From Scenedesmus sp. ARA3 (taxonomy: Eukaryota > Chlorophyta > Chlorophyceae > Sphaeropleales > Scenedesmaceae), in the NCBI GenBank assembly GCA_004335835.1, contig RWJK01001419.1:1-64000 (forward strand): a stretch of 64,000 bases of DNA, given 5' to 3'. Position numbers and translations under genes: made by a program. Every line of letters begins with the position of its first letter. Position 1 is the first letter of the stretch. The notes under the pieces are model-generated. The model had not been told where the DNA came from, did not search any database, and saw only the letters and a list, made by a program, of their open reading frames with translations. Of this stretch, positions 12,560-24,036 are shown in pieces.

Positions 12560-13300
12560 TGTTCCCGTACACAGCAGGCCAGGCAGCGCTGTGCAATGCT
12601 GGCGGCGTGGCTGCTCTGGTGCAGCTGCTGGGTTGCAGCGCAGATCCTGCAGTGCAGCAAGATGCAGCTGCAGTCCTGTGCAATGTGGCATGAATTACGC
12701 AGCAGGGCAGGCAGCGCTGTGCAATGCTGGCGGCGTGGCTGCCCTGCTGCAGCTGCTGGGTAGCAGCACAGACACAGCAATGCAGTGAGTAGCAGTTTGG
12801 GCGCTGCGCAACTGCGCTGAGGGTGACGCTGCATGCAAGGCAGCTGTGTGTGATGCTGGCGGGGTGGAGGCCCTGGTGCGTAGCCTGCAGGAGTGCGGCG
12901 CTTCCTGGTCACAGCTAGAAGCGCTGCGAGGCCTGAGCACTGTTTGCAGTGGCAGCCCCGCTGGCAGCAAGAGAGTATATGCTGCATGCGGCAAAGCAGT
13001 GTTGAGGCAGTTGTTGAAGAGTGACAATGATAGTGTACAGCTTGAGGCGGCGCGTGCTCTTCAGCTGATGGCCTCCAGTTCTGATATCAGATATCATCGA
13101 TGATGACGGTGCAGGCCTTTCTTGCAGTACTGTCCAGCGCAAGGTGGCGTCGCAGGGTGTGCTGGCAGGCCTGCCTTGCTCGCGCAGGCCTGACTCGTTG
13201 CGCAATGATTGCTGCAACATATGCCATGAAGAGTACAAGGGCGACGCCAAGGTTGCCACCCTGTTTAGCAGCCACCAGTTGTCTGCACAATACACCACGC
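12560..13300 (+). pseudogene. Decayed ARM-RING gene fragment
   Basis: Three armadillo-type repeats (AGQAALCNAGGVAALVQLLG and relatives) are followed by the same C-terminal ARM unit seen in the first gene (SVQLEAARALQLM), and then by a RING remnant (CNICHEEYKGDAK). The frame is broken. There is a single-base loss near 12689 giving a TGA, a CGA-to-TGA nonsense change at 12785-12787, and another frame change before the RING part. In the RING remnant the third cysteine position reads F and the distal cysteines are absent. It is clearly related to the gene at 1-5004, as either a third copy or the lost tail of copy 2. No kinase part is seen here. Confidence 0.88.
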
Positions 13301-13829
13301 ATGCGTGTTTGTTCCTGTTGGCCTTCGATTATCAATCGTGTCGAGCCACTGGCCGCGTCCATGCCAGTGTGCTGCCTGCTGCAGCCTCAGCAGCGCACTG
13401 TTTTTTTTGCGTGCATTCCCCTTGTCTTGCTTGGCTGCTGATTTGGCCACCTTCTTGGCACTGCCAGAGCTGCGGCAGCTCTGCCCGCTGGCATGTTGGC
13501 GGCTGCAGTGTAGCATGCAGCCTGGACGACAGTAGCACAGGCCTGGGACTGCACAAGCAAGACAGTAGGCTCACAGGAAGACAGTGGTGTACCATCTTGA
13601 TTTTGACGTGGAGCACTGCTGCTAGTGACTGTGGGTGCGTCCCCGCTGCTTCAGAGGTACCAGCAAAGTCAAACGGTTTTTTGCAGCAAAGGAGAGACTG
13701 CTCAGCATCTCCTGCAAAGCTCGGCACAGCAGGCATGCCTGCACGCAATGCCGTACTAGTAGCTGCCAGCCTGCACAACTGGCAGAACGCAAGGCTGCCA
13801 ACTTCTGGCTGCTCATTCAAAAGAGGCAA

Positions 13830-13874
<45 letters not shown>

Positions 13875-14959
13875 CACTCAACAACTTGTTGAACCTCGTC
13901 TAGCACTGTGTGGCCCCTGCTGCAGTCTGGAACCAGGTGCGTTGTATGCTATGTGAGTGCGCATTATGTTGCATTGTGCTTGTGCTTGTAATGAATGAAA
14001 TCGGCAACTTTCTTTATATTGTATATGTATGCGTGCTGGCCTGCTGAATACGTCGTCTGCGCGCTCCAGCACTGCTGGATCACATTATGTGATTCAGGTG
14101 TTGGCCAAACGGTGAAGAAAAAGCAGCAGCAGCAGCAGCAGCAGTGGAGATTTGAACAGGCTATTGGGATTTCAGGCGGCTTCTTGCGTGGTGGACAGCT
14201 CAGCTGCTGCAGCCTAGTGAGTGCTTGGCACAACGTAAGATCAGCTCTGCTGCAGTTGCATTACTGCACCTGGCGACCACCGGTGACACTGGCGAAATCG
14301 TTGCACAAGAAGCACAACCCCTCCCGCTTGCACCAATCAAACAAATGGTATGTGTACACGCTGATCAGTCGCACGAACTGACTGTGTGTGGTTGTGATAA
14401 ACTGCGCGCCAGCGTAATGAACGCTGCAGGTGGATGATCATACTGCATATATGGGCACATTGGCAGCAGCAATAATAGCAGATCACTCAAAAATGAGTGT
14501 TGTACTACTGAGCTCCTTCAATGTACACGCGTGGCAGAAGAAAGGCTCGCGACACTATTAGCACCTGATCCGGGCGGGCGTCACTCTTGTTGCACCTCCC
14601 TCTCTCATACACGAGCAGGTCACGTACAAGACTCGGTTTGGAAGTTGCCATTGTTGTGGCTGCGTATCAGCTGCAGCTCCCACTCAAAGGACGACTACAG
14701 AGTGCTAAATCCTTTGGCAGGCACCGCGACTCGTGATAGTTGAAGCGGGTATGAATGATCATCTTAAGCGCGTGCGGAGTCTGCTGTCACTTTGTTCTGC
14801 TTTGCAATGCTCTAGTGGTCGTGCCTGTTATGCAGCTGGGCTGTTCACTACGCACTGCACGTTGATTGCTGACCCGCAGCTCAATAATGCGAAACGAATG
14901 AAACAAAATTATCACGCACAGTGTATGTTTACGCCGTTATTTCGCAGCTCGACCTCTCC
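13301..14959. other. Gene-poor spacer with CAG arrays
   Basis: No exon chain could be supported. The visible features are a (CAG)n run at about 13830-13871, a shorter one at about 14124-14145, and AT-richer sequence between about 13980 and 14500. It is the likely promoter and 5' UTR region for the downstream secreted protein gene. Confidence 0.5.
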
Positions 14960-17037
14960 ATGGACGCCATGTGCCAGCACCTGCAGCTGTCTGCTGCGTT
15001 GCTGCTGGTGCTACTGTCACCTGTGCTGGTCCAAGCTGGCACCTTCAGCCCAACAATCACCAAGGCAGCCGCAAACGATATCCCAAGCAGGGGTGTCACT
15101 CTGCAGGACTCCGCAAGAGCTGCATCAGGTCAAAACTTCACCTGCAGCCGTGATGATGACTACTTGAACAAGCCAAAGTAAGTGCTGTGTGCAGCTGATT
15201 AGCACGTACGCCTTCTGATGTTGCAGCACGCCATCATCTCTGACTTCAGCACAGCTTGCACAGCTGCCAGAACAAGTACTGCCATGCATGGCGGCAACCC
15301 GCGTCTGCCCCAACCTCACCCCTGTCACGCGCTGCACACTCCACAGCTGCAAAACACTTGCCCCTGTACATGTTGTGCCTGCAATCCTGGCTGCTGCAGC
15401 CGCGGCTACGCAGATGATAAGAAATTGTCTGCACCGCAACACTCCCAGCACGTTGCTAAAGCTACGCTCCTGATTGTCTGCTGCCGCTGCTGCACATGTT
15501 CTCTCAACTGCTGCAGCCGCGGCTACACAGACTACGAGAACTTTGTCGGCCGCTGGAGCGAGGGCCAGGGCTGGTATGTGGCTGCGCTGCAAGCTGACAA
15601 AGAGAAGATTGCCAAGGCAGCAGACCCCAGCAAGGTTATGATGTGCCTGGTAGGCGGAGGCTGCGCAAACAACGGCGCAGACGAGCCCACAGGTGCGCGC
15701 CTTGTGCTGGCGCTGGTGTCGGTGTTGGCACTGCTTGTCTGCTGCTGCTGCTGCTCCTGCTCCTGCTGCTGCTGCTGCTGCTACTGCTGGTGCTGGTGCT
15801 TGTCCTGCCACGTGCAGTCAGCAACAGCTGCATTTGCTATGTCCTGACAGGTTTGCTCGACACCGGTGCCTGTACGATGTGCCTGTATATGCGAAGCTGT
15901 CAGACAGTGCTTCCCTGCATGAAGCATTGTGCCTCCACCAAATATATTGCAGTTTGTGAGAGGTGGGCTGTTGTGGCTGGGCTGGGTGGTGTGACAGCAT
16001 GCTGCTGCAGTTACGACACAATGGGCCCTGCTATGTTGTGCCAGTTATTGGTCGCTGTGGCAGGCGGCGCTGTGTTACTGGGCTGCGCTGTGGATCATGC
16101 CTTGAGTCGTCATCTACATAATGTTAAGAATATAGACTATGAATTGCTGTTGTAGAATAGTCTACATTATCAACATTGAATGAAAACCAACTCAAGGCAT
16201 GATTCAAGCATGAGCTGTGCACCATGCTGTGGGTGACGCTGCGACGCACAACCTATCCTTGCAGGCATGACTGGCTGCGAGCCTGGGCCGCGCCCTGGCA
16301 ACCCCAAACAGAACACCACGTGCAAGAGGTCCTGGCGGAAGATGCTGGGTTTTGCGGCCAATGCAGTCTGCAGCATGGCAGCAATGATGGCTGCACCGCG
16401 CAACGGCGGTACTGGCCCAGACGCCAAGGGCCTGGTTGGTATCTGGCCAGGCGCCCAGCTGCACATGTGAGTCAACGCCGTGATATATATCCATAATTAT
16501 CCATGATTAATTATCATATATGGGATTCAGCATGCGTGCGTGTGAACATGCTGGAGTGAATGAGTGAGTGAGTGAGTGAGTGAGTGAGTGAGTGAGTGAG
16601 TGAGTGAGTGAGTGAGTGACTACCCAGGCAGCTCTGCAGCTCCTGGGTAAGTTAAGGCTTGAGAGGGTGTGTGTGGTACTGCATGTAGGTTGCTGAAGAG
16701 CATGCTGCCCATGCCTGCAGCCATGCCAAGCCCGTGCAACCCCGCAGTGCAGCAACCGGCATGAATGCTTGGAGCACACCGTGTGGCACACCTAGATCTG
16801 CTGCGCTCACCTTCGTGCAAGTGCAGAAGCTTTCACGCCAGGGCACTATACACTCATGCCAGACAAACCATGCCATCACTTTGGCAGGATGCCTGCCGCA
16901 GCAGCCAGCAATACCAGGGGAGCTCCGCTCACTGCAATAACCTGCCGCCGCGCTGTTGCTGTTGTGCCTCTGCTGCTGCGCGGCTGTGCTAATCTTTTGC
17001 TGCAGTGTGTGCGCCTTCCAGGATGACATCACAATGA

Positions 17038-17093
<56 letters not shown>

Positions 17094-20000
17094 AGTGTCA
17101 ATGCCTTCCAGGATGACATCACGGTTCCATGGACCAGCGAGTTCCTGCAAGTGGGCTACACGGAGTGCCTGGCTGAGTTTAGGGCACGGAGGGCTGCCGG
17201 CAGGCCTGACCTGAAGCTGCTGCTGTTCACACAGGCGAGTACTGATCAATCTGTAAAAGTAGCCTAGGCCAGCTGTGCATTGTGAGTCCTGCTTAGCTGC
17301 TGCAGCGCAATTGTGCGAGGTACACGCGTGTAGCCTGCTGCAGCAGCTTGGACATGCATGCCTCGCTGGGGCTGGACAAGCTCACAGCATTGTCGGTGCA
17401 GCAGCAAGCCCTGGCTACTCCTGCATGGGGCGGGTGCGTATGCTCGAGTGCATGCAGACACTTGCATTCTGCCTTTGATCAAGGCTAAGCTGCCATGGCA
17501 TGCTTCTCATCACAGACCTTTGGAGTCAAAGCAGGGTGCTGAGTGCAAAACAGGGATTGTGTTCAGTGGTGACAGCTCGCATACTGTCTGTCCACACACA
17601 AAGCATCCGTTGTTAGTTGTGGCTCATGCGGGCTTAGCTAGTGCGCCAGAAAGTTGACTGGCGCGACAAACGCGTCCCAGATGGTGCCAAGGCTGATATC
17701 AAACCACGTCACCTTGCAAACGCCGTGGCTGCTGCCCACACTCGCAGGGCGTCATGGACGTTGCAGCAGACGAGCCCAAGGCAAAGGCGATGATCGACAG
17801 CATGCTGGCAGAGTTTCCAAATGATGTACTGCTCTTCTCACAGCTCTACGCAGACCAGAGCCCAGGCATAGACACATACACAGACAAGGTGCGGCCTTGT
17901 CCCGTACTATAGAAGGGGTGCTGACACGAGCACCTGCTGCTGGTTCCAGATTTGGTGCTTGCTCGAGCCGATGTGTGTCTTGCTGCGTATGTGACCATGG
18001 TGGCAGCAACGCTGCGGCCCTGCACCCATCTCGGCAGTTCTGTGCTGATCATGGCGCCATGGAAGGTGTTTTGTTGCAGTTCAGGTAGGCCTTGGCCATT
18101 AGTTGACGAGCGCGCATTGTTGCCGAATCGATTCAAAATCCTGACTCTGTCAACTGCATCTGCTGCACCTGCTGCAGAACTTCCCAAGCACGGAGCCAGC
18201 CTACATTGCTGTGGGTGGCGTAGATGAACGCGGCAGCAGGACCCCGCCACCATACGTGGGGCCTGAGTATATGTCTGGGTTCGGCCCAGCACTCGACTTT
18301 GTTGGGCCCGCATGGATGGTCCTCACCTATCCTACTGGTGACGAGACTACCGGCGGCTTTTACGACGAGGGATACATCTCAACAGACCCAGACATCAATC
18401 CAGTAGACTACCCCAACATGATCCGCCTGCCGATCCTGCGGTACAGCCGAACCAACATGTCCAGGGTGGGTACTGCTGCATGCAGCAGAGGAGGTGCTAC
18501 AAGTGCAGCAATCGTCACTGGGTGTCGTGCACCTCAGTTACTGTACCCAGCACTTGACCTGCCGCATTGAAGTAGCACCTTTTACAAGAGTGCATGCCAG
18601 CGCTGCAGTTGCAGACAACAACACAGGAGCCTCACAGGCAACAGCATCTCCCAGCTGTGCCTCTTGCAGAGCCCGCAACCTTGCTGCCGAGCGCCTGGGT
18701 GTCGGCCGCTGTTGCGCATATGCCTAAACATCACCCACGGCTGCTGAATACATGTAAAGCTGTATGCTGCCCCTCTAATCACCCTTGTATTAACAATCAT
18801 TGCCACAACTGTGTGTTTGTTGCTGGTGCTGCTATGCTGCTGCTGCTGCTGCTGCCGCCTTGCAGGGGCCAGTGACTGGCGGCATAGTGGACTGCGGGGA
18901 TGGGACAAAGTCGTGCGCTGGTGAGCTGCGCTGTTTAATGCAGTAGCACAATGCTTGGTCACATGAAAGGTCACACCCACATGCGGGGAATTGCGGTGCT
19001 GAAACACAGGTCCAACAGCAACATGCATCAACAATGGGTGAAATTCCATGTGTCTGTTGCACACTGTCGGGGAGTGGAACGAGACGCTGCAGCATGCCTG
19101 CCACTGCCATGCTGGCAGCAAGCTGCAAATCACTACTTCACGCATTCTGTGATGCTGCTGCCGCATCCAGGTGCAGAGATGATGATGAGTTTGATGATGA
19201 TGACTCATTAACGAGCTATGGGGCCTATGCCTGCAACCACCACTGCGCTGCATTCAGGTGCTAAGGGCAAGATCTGCTTGGTGGACTGGTTCGTCGGCAT
19301 CATGAGCTCACCAGACAACAGCTCGTACGGCAAGCTGGGTCACATCGCCACAAACTGTGTGGCTGGCGGTGGCGTGGGTGAGCTGCTTGTGCCTGAACAC
19401 AGCTTCATTGTTAGCAGTCACCAAAGTAGGGCCACGGGCCCACCCAGAAAGGAGCCAGAGAAGGCTCATGGGGTCTGTATTGTACTGCAACAGTGTGCGT
19501 GCGTGACTTTGGGTGTGGCTGCCCGCGCGCCATGCGTGACATGATGACTGCTGCGGCCCAGCCAGCCGCTGCGACAACAGAGTGAGGCTCGTGATGTGGT
19601 TAATCACCGCACTAGGGACAAGGAGCTTTACCCAAGAGTCGTGTGCTAGAGACTGCATGGCTTTGGCCAGCGCAGCTGCCTGCAGCGCTGCTGTGCTCTT
19701 GCATGCGGGCTACTGACATACATATATGGCTTTCTTGTTGGTGGTTTAACTGGAGGAAGGGAGCATCACATGTGGGTCCTGGCACCGTCGTAGAGTGTAT
19801 GAGCCACAACAAAGTGAGAAACTCATGGTCAGTTGCTGCAATGTCGCGGGTTTACTGTGAACCGCAGGTGTCATCATGGGCAACAATGCTGAGACAGATA
19901 CTGCAGGCTTTTGCAACTCATACAACGTAAGCGGCTGTCAGCTGCCAGGAGCAGTTGTTTGCCCTTGTGACTGTCCATTGTTGTGCGGTTACTGCCATGC

Positions 20001-21677
20001 ATTGTGTGGCGTGCCACAACAGAGCCTCCGGCGATTAGCAGCAGCCAGCAATTGACGCTGCAACCTGATTTTGATGTGAGCGATTAGAGCAGACACCCAG
20101 CGCATGCTACCTGGCACAAGGGTGCTCACAGCTCATACTGAGCCGAAACAGAACATGCTCGCTCTTGCAGTGAGTTGTGAGTTGTGGCTTGCTTCTGCTT
20201 GTCCGCGCTAATCTCGACTGTCATTACTGCTGCGGCGCGCGCCTCTGCAGATGAACTACCCCGATGATCCTGAGGGCATCTACCCACCAGCGCGCCCTGA
20301 TGGCCTCTACCCCACCACCATCTTCATGTCCAGGTGTGTGCTCTGCTGCTCACGCCGGCTGGTGTTGCTTGCCCCGGTGTCGCTGCTGCGGTTGTTGAAC
20401 ATGCAGGCTCAGCGCTCACAGTACCTGTTATGTGTTGGATGGGGTGGCAATGCCGGCCAAGTGCATCCCACAATGCTTGCAACCCTGCAGGGCGCAGCCT
20501 GCTTTGGCAAGCCTGCACTGCTGCTGCTGCTGTGTGTGCAGCGCAGATGCTCGAATGCCACTGAATGTTGCAGCACAGCTTGCAGCTGCAGCATTGACAA
20601 GAACTCATGCATAGCACCCCGCAGCCACCTGAAACGCGTGCCAAGTTAAATGCGGCTGCACTGTGATCGAGACCACGCCAGCAGCCACTTACGGCGGGGC
20701 TATCATTATTATCACTGCTGCCATGCTGCTGTGCCGCCGCCGGCTGTGCAGGCGCAACTTCCTGCACCTGAAGCAGGCGGTTGCAGCCGGGAAGGTGAAG
20801 AGCGCCACCATCAGGGGCAGGCAGGCCGACCCGCTGCAACTCACGTTTGTGGATGACTTGCATGTTGCCGCTGGAGGAGTGATGGCTGCCACAGCAATGG
20901 TCTGGAGCGCACACCCGGGTGAGACTGATTGCAGCAATCTGCATGCTACTAGCAAAGGCTGCATTAAAGCAGTGGCGCAGTACCGACAGCCGCAGCAAAT
21001 TGAGTAAACCACAAAGCCGTCGCTGGTTTGGCTGTGGATCCAAGAGGCACTGTATGTGAATCTTGGCAAGCCCCCACAGCTGCAAACATGTTGCTGTGGT
21101 GCCGACTGTTATCCGACACCTCTGCTGCTGCCGCTGCTTTTGCTGCCGCCGTGCACCCGTGTGCGCTGCCACAGCCTGCACCGGTGCTCAGGTGCGCAAG
21201 GCTGTGGAGCTCACTGCAACCAACAAGGGCAAGCGCAACAACGAAACTGGCTGGGGCATGCCACAAGCTTTGGCGGCACATGAGTACCTGCTGGCAAACC
21301 CTTGCACTGCTGCTGATGCTTTCAAGCTGGATGTGAGTTATGCTGTGGTCAGGAACAGCAACAAAGATGGCAAGGCTTGCCATGGGAGCACAGTGAGGGT
21401 CACCGCAACTCTGACATCTGGCGGCAAGCCGGTGGCTGGCCAGGCTGTTACAATTGTCATTAACGAGCCCTGGATGCTGCTGGCCTGCAAGCAGAACAGC
21501 CGCACCGCCTGCAGGTACACTTTCACTGGGAAGACAAATGCTCAGGGAGCCTTCAGCATGTCTGGCAAGGTGCGAGTGAAGGGTGGCAATGGCGTGGCCG
21601 TTACTGTTTGGGCCAAGACCTCCGGCCCGTCCGGACAGGTCACCTCCCAGGTAGTGTCCATTCCAATCGCGCGCTAA
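14960..21677 (+). CDS. Secreted subtilisin-like (S8) protein with PA and Ig-like parts, catalytic residues replaced
   Basis: Fourteen in-phase exons (14960-15177, 15517-15692, 15818-15850, 16265-16466, 17096-17234, 17748-17888, 18178-18465, 18866-18920, 19258-19377, 19868-19926, 20035 or 20025-20075, 20251-20333, 20752-20918, 21175-21677; the eleventh is best placed at 20025) give about 744 aa. A signal peptide (LLLVLLSPVLVQA) starts it. The subtilase scaffold is recognisable: GLVGIWPGAQLHIV, AYIAVGGVDERG, a PA-like insert (KGKICLVDWF to GVIMGNNAE to TIFMSRRNFLHL), MVWSAHPAC, and ETGWGMPQALAAHEYL. An Ig-like domain ends it (aa ~620-744). By alignment to the family pattern the Asp motif reads YVLTG, HGTHVAG reads AVCSMAA, the Asn site reads LYADQSP and GTSMA reads DLHVA. 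The fold is therefore kept but protease activity is not expected. One intron (17235-17747) uses a GC donor. Signal peptidase processing and secretion are inferred. Confidence 0.8.
15389..15548 (+). repeat. Exon-edge duplication, subtilisin-like gene exon 2
   Basis: CTGCTGCAGCCGCGGCTAC occurs at 15391-15409 and again at 15508-15526, followed by similar downstream bases. The second copy is the acceptor and start of exon 2. The first copy is intronic, about 117 nt upstream, and also carries a usable AG acceptor. Confidence 0.88.
16094..16203. mobile_element. Short foldback (MITE-like) element in an intron
   Basis: A perfect 14-nt terminal inverted repeat, ATCATGCCTTGAGT at 16094-16107 and its complement at 16190-16203, encloses an AT-rich interior. 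The interior itself has inverted segments (ATAGACTAT near 16131, ATAGTCTA near 16157). The 110-bp size, AT-richness relative to its surroundings and palindromic structure fit a non-autonomous MITE or a foldback element. No clear target-site duplication is visible. It lies in the intron between the exons ending at 15850 and starting at 16265. Confidence 0.5.
16555..16619. repeat. (GAGT)n tetranucleotide microsatellite
   Basis: About fifteen tandem TGAG/GAGT units lie inside the intron 16467-17095 of the subtilisin-like gene. Confidence 0.95.
16999..17123 (+). repeat. Exon-edge duplication flanking a CTG array
   Basis: GCTGCAGTGTGTGCGCCTTC at 16999-17018, continuing CAGGATGACATCAC, is matched by GCTGCAGTGTCAATGCCTTC at 17089-17108 with the same continuation, 90 nt downstream. 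The second copy is the true exon 5 start. Between the two copies sits a pure array of about 18 CTG triplets (17039-17093). Confidence 0.92.
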
Positions 21678-24036
21678 ACGCACAACATCCTGGAGCCAAT
21701 CCTGGCTGCAGCAGGCCTGCAGTGCTGCCAGAGAAGGTGATGGCATGTGAAGACCCAGATGTCCGTTGGTAAACAAAACCTGGCTGCAGGTGTGCAGGGC
21801 ATGGCCCTGCAGAATGTCTGTTGTTTGCGTAGGGTCTCGCTGTTCATGCTGCATGGAGCTCAGGACAATGTTTGCACTGTTGACTCGCGCTGAGTGCGAC
21901 AACACGATACAGGGACACTGCCATGATGCGGATGAAACGCGTGCTGTGATTTCTAGTGGTGTGATCTGACAGACACAGCATGCAGTTCATACGATCAGGG
22001 ATGGCCGTGAGGTGCATGAGAGCCTCATATTGCATTCCAAAACAACGTGCAACCTTATATGTGGATGGAACTGTCAGCACAGCTGCAGAAGCAGCTTTGT
22101 GCTGTTGGTCGGCAATGTCATCAGCTGGCTGGCTCTTATGGAAAGTGCTCAGGGACGGCCTGCAAACGATGCAGATGCTTGGCTATTATGGCATGTGCTC
22201 AGCGGTTGCCAAAACGATGCAATTGCTTGATTTCTTACCACAGTTTGACTTGGACATACACCTTCTTGAGTGCCTGCAAGAATGACAGCGCTTCAATTTG
22301 TTGAGTTCGACTACTTGCTTTTGAAGCAACACAGGCTGAGTGCTGTGTGATCTGCAGTGGAATGCGCTTGCGCAATACATTGCTTTCAGTACTTCAGCAG
22401 AACCCTACGCTGCGCACCTCTGAATTGCTGCTGCAGCGTCGCTAAAGCTCGCATTACGCAAGCTGGCGTTGACGTGCTGTGTGCATGTGCCGGCGGGCTT
22501 TGGTGTGAAGCTTCTGTTATGGCCCTGATGCAGTCAAGACTGGGCATGTTGCTGTTTGTATCAAATTACACGGGGGCTTCCTCGCGGTGTGGTTGTGCTG
22601 GATCATACATGTGTGCACCAGTGATTCACTAATTGTACTGCTTCAGTGTTCCTACTTCCATGCCAGGTGCAACTGGCATATGGCAACATTCAGTTGTACG
22701 GTGCATAGCTGCATCCTAGTACCTTTCGGTTTCTGCTACTTACTACTACCTGAATTTGCTTTGGCGAGTGACAGCGCCAGCACGCACAAATCCACTGTAA
22801 GACTTGGCATGCCATACGGCACGTGCCATGTGCACATGCAAGCAGTATACGTGGCCACGGGTGTTGCCCATGGGTGTTGCCGTACCGCCGTTTTGCTGGT
22901 GCTTCTTACTGCTTGAGTTTGCTACGGCTGGAATCGCATCAATGCATCTCATATCAGAGCGCGCAAGCGCTGGCACCAGGGTTTGATGTGTGTCTGGCCA
23001 GTCGGTGTGGCTGTGACAGCTGGCCCTGCTTAGGGGTGATTTGAGTCTAAACGTGCTGTTGCAGCTAGGCAGCTCAGCACAATGCCACCTACTATTTGCT
23101 TAGCTTTTCCGCACCAGGCCATGACTTATGAGATGGCAGCACGCCCGGTTTGACACCCTTGTTTTGAACACTTCACAGTCCAAAAAACATTGCCTGCCAG
23201 ACAGATGTGCTCAGTTCCAATGCATTACAAGATGGATCCTGGCCTTAAGCTTGATGCCACATCCTGTGCAGCATCAACAGCCTGGGACGTGCATCCAGCA
23301 CACGTGTACTAGGATGCGCATGCAGCTGCAGGGTCTTTTGCATAACTGTTTCACACGTGTGCTTGCCACAGCATTGCATACAGAGTGCCTCATGTCCAAA
23401 AGTGCGGCCAGCAGCTAATTCGAAGCAGCACCTGCCGCCATGAGCAGCGCGCCATGCAAGTGCGCTTGCGACCTAAATCGCGCGGCACTATTCCGTGATT
23501 GACAGCAGCCCGTGATTGACAGCAGCACGTCTTCTCAACACCAACCCACATCTGGATTCTGGCATCTAGATGCCAGGCGGGCGAATATCCTTAGTAAACC
23601 CGCCAATGGCAAGCACCTCCCATTTGCCATGCAACCGCTAAGTAGCCATCAGCTGATGTGTCAGGTGCACACTGGCAGCAGCAACGCACGCTGCACCCCA
23701 GCAGCAGGCACTCGCACCAACCACCGCAGCAGGCCATGCAACAAGCCACATCCTGGCACTACACGCCAACTGCCTGTACCGAGTACCCTGACCAAGCTGA
23801 ACGCAGCGCCTGGACAATACAGGCACAATCTACAGCCCAGTCAAAAGACAGCGCAGTAAGCTACGCGACACTGAGCTACGCAACCTAAAAAGCAGTTGCG
23901 CAAACCAGGTGGAACTGTACAGCTTCCACGCACGCCGCACCACTGGCCTCCTCGATCCACTGCAGCCCACCCTGCCCTGCCCCAAATCACACCAAAGCAC
24001 CCACGCCTCAACCCTACCCCTGCACCCTGCCTCCCC
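21678..24036. other. Gene-poor spacer with small tandem duplications
   Basis: No supported exons are seen, and base composition is less GC-rich than in the genes. A two-copy tandem repeat of about 50 bp lies at 22131-22180 and 22181-22229, with a short shared core GCTC before each ACGATGCA. A perfect 17-bp tandem (GTGATTGACAGCAGC core) lies at 23494-23527. The right end presumably contains the 3' UTR of the minus-strand PheRS gene. Confidence 0.5.

Noticed and set aside
12560..13300. ARM-RING segment as a functional small gene or extra HAC exons
   Set aside because: There are in-frame stops, a frameshift and lost zinc ligands, and the HAC frame already closes at 12414.
20663..20750. Open segment with a membrane-like stretch (GGAIIIITAAMLLCRRR) just upstream of a subtilisin-like exon
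   Set aside because: No acceptor before it matches the phase-2 donor at 20333, whereas CTGTGCAG ending at 20751 does and restores a recognisable PA-domain sequence. It is therefore treated as intron.
20964..21905. 313-codon open frame on the minus strand
   Set aside because: It lies antisense to the well-supported last exons of the subtilisin-like gene, shows no domain, and is explained by GC-rich codon structure.
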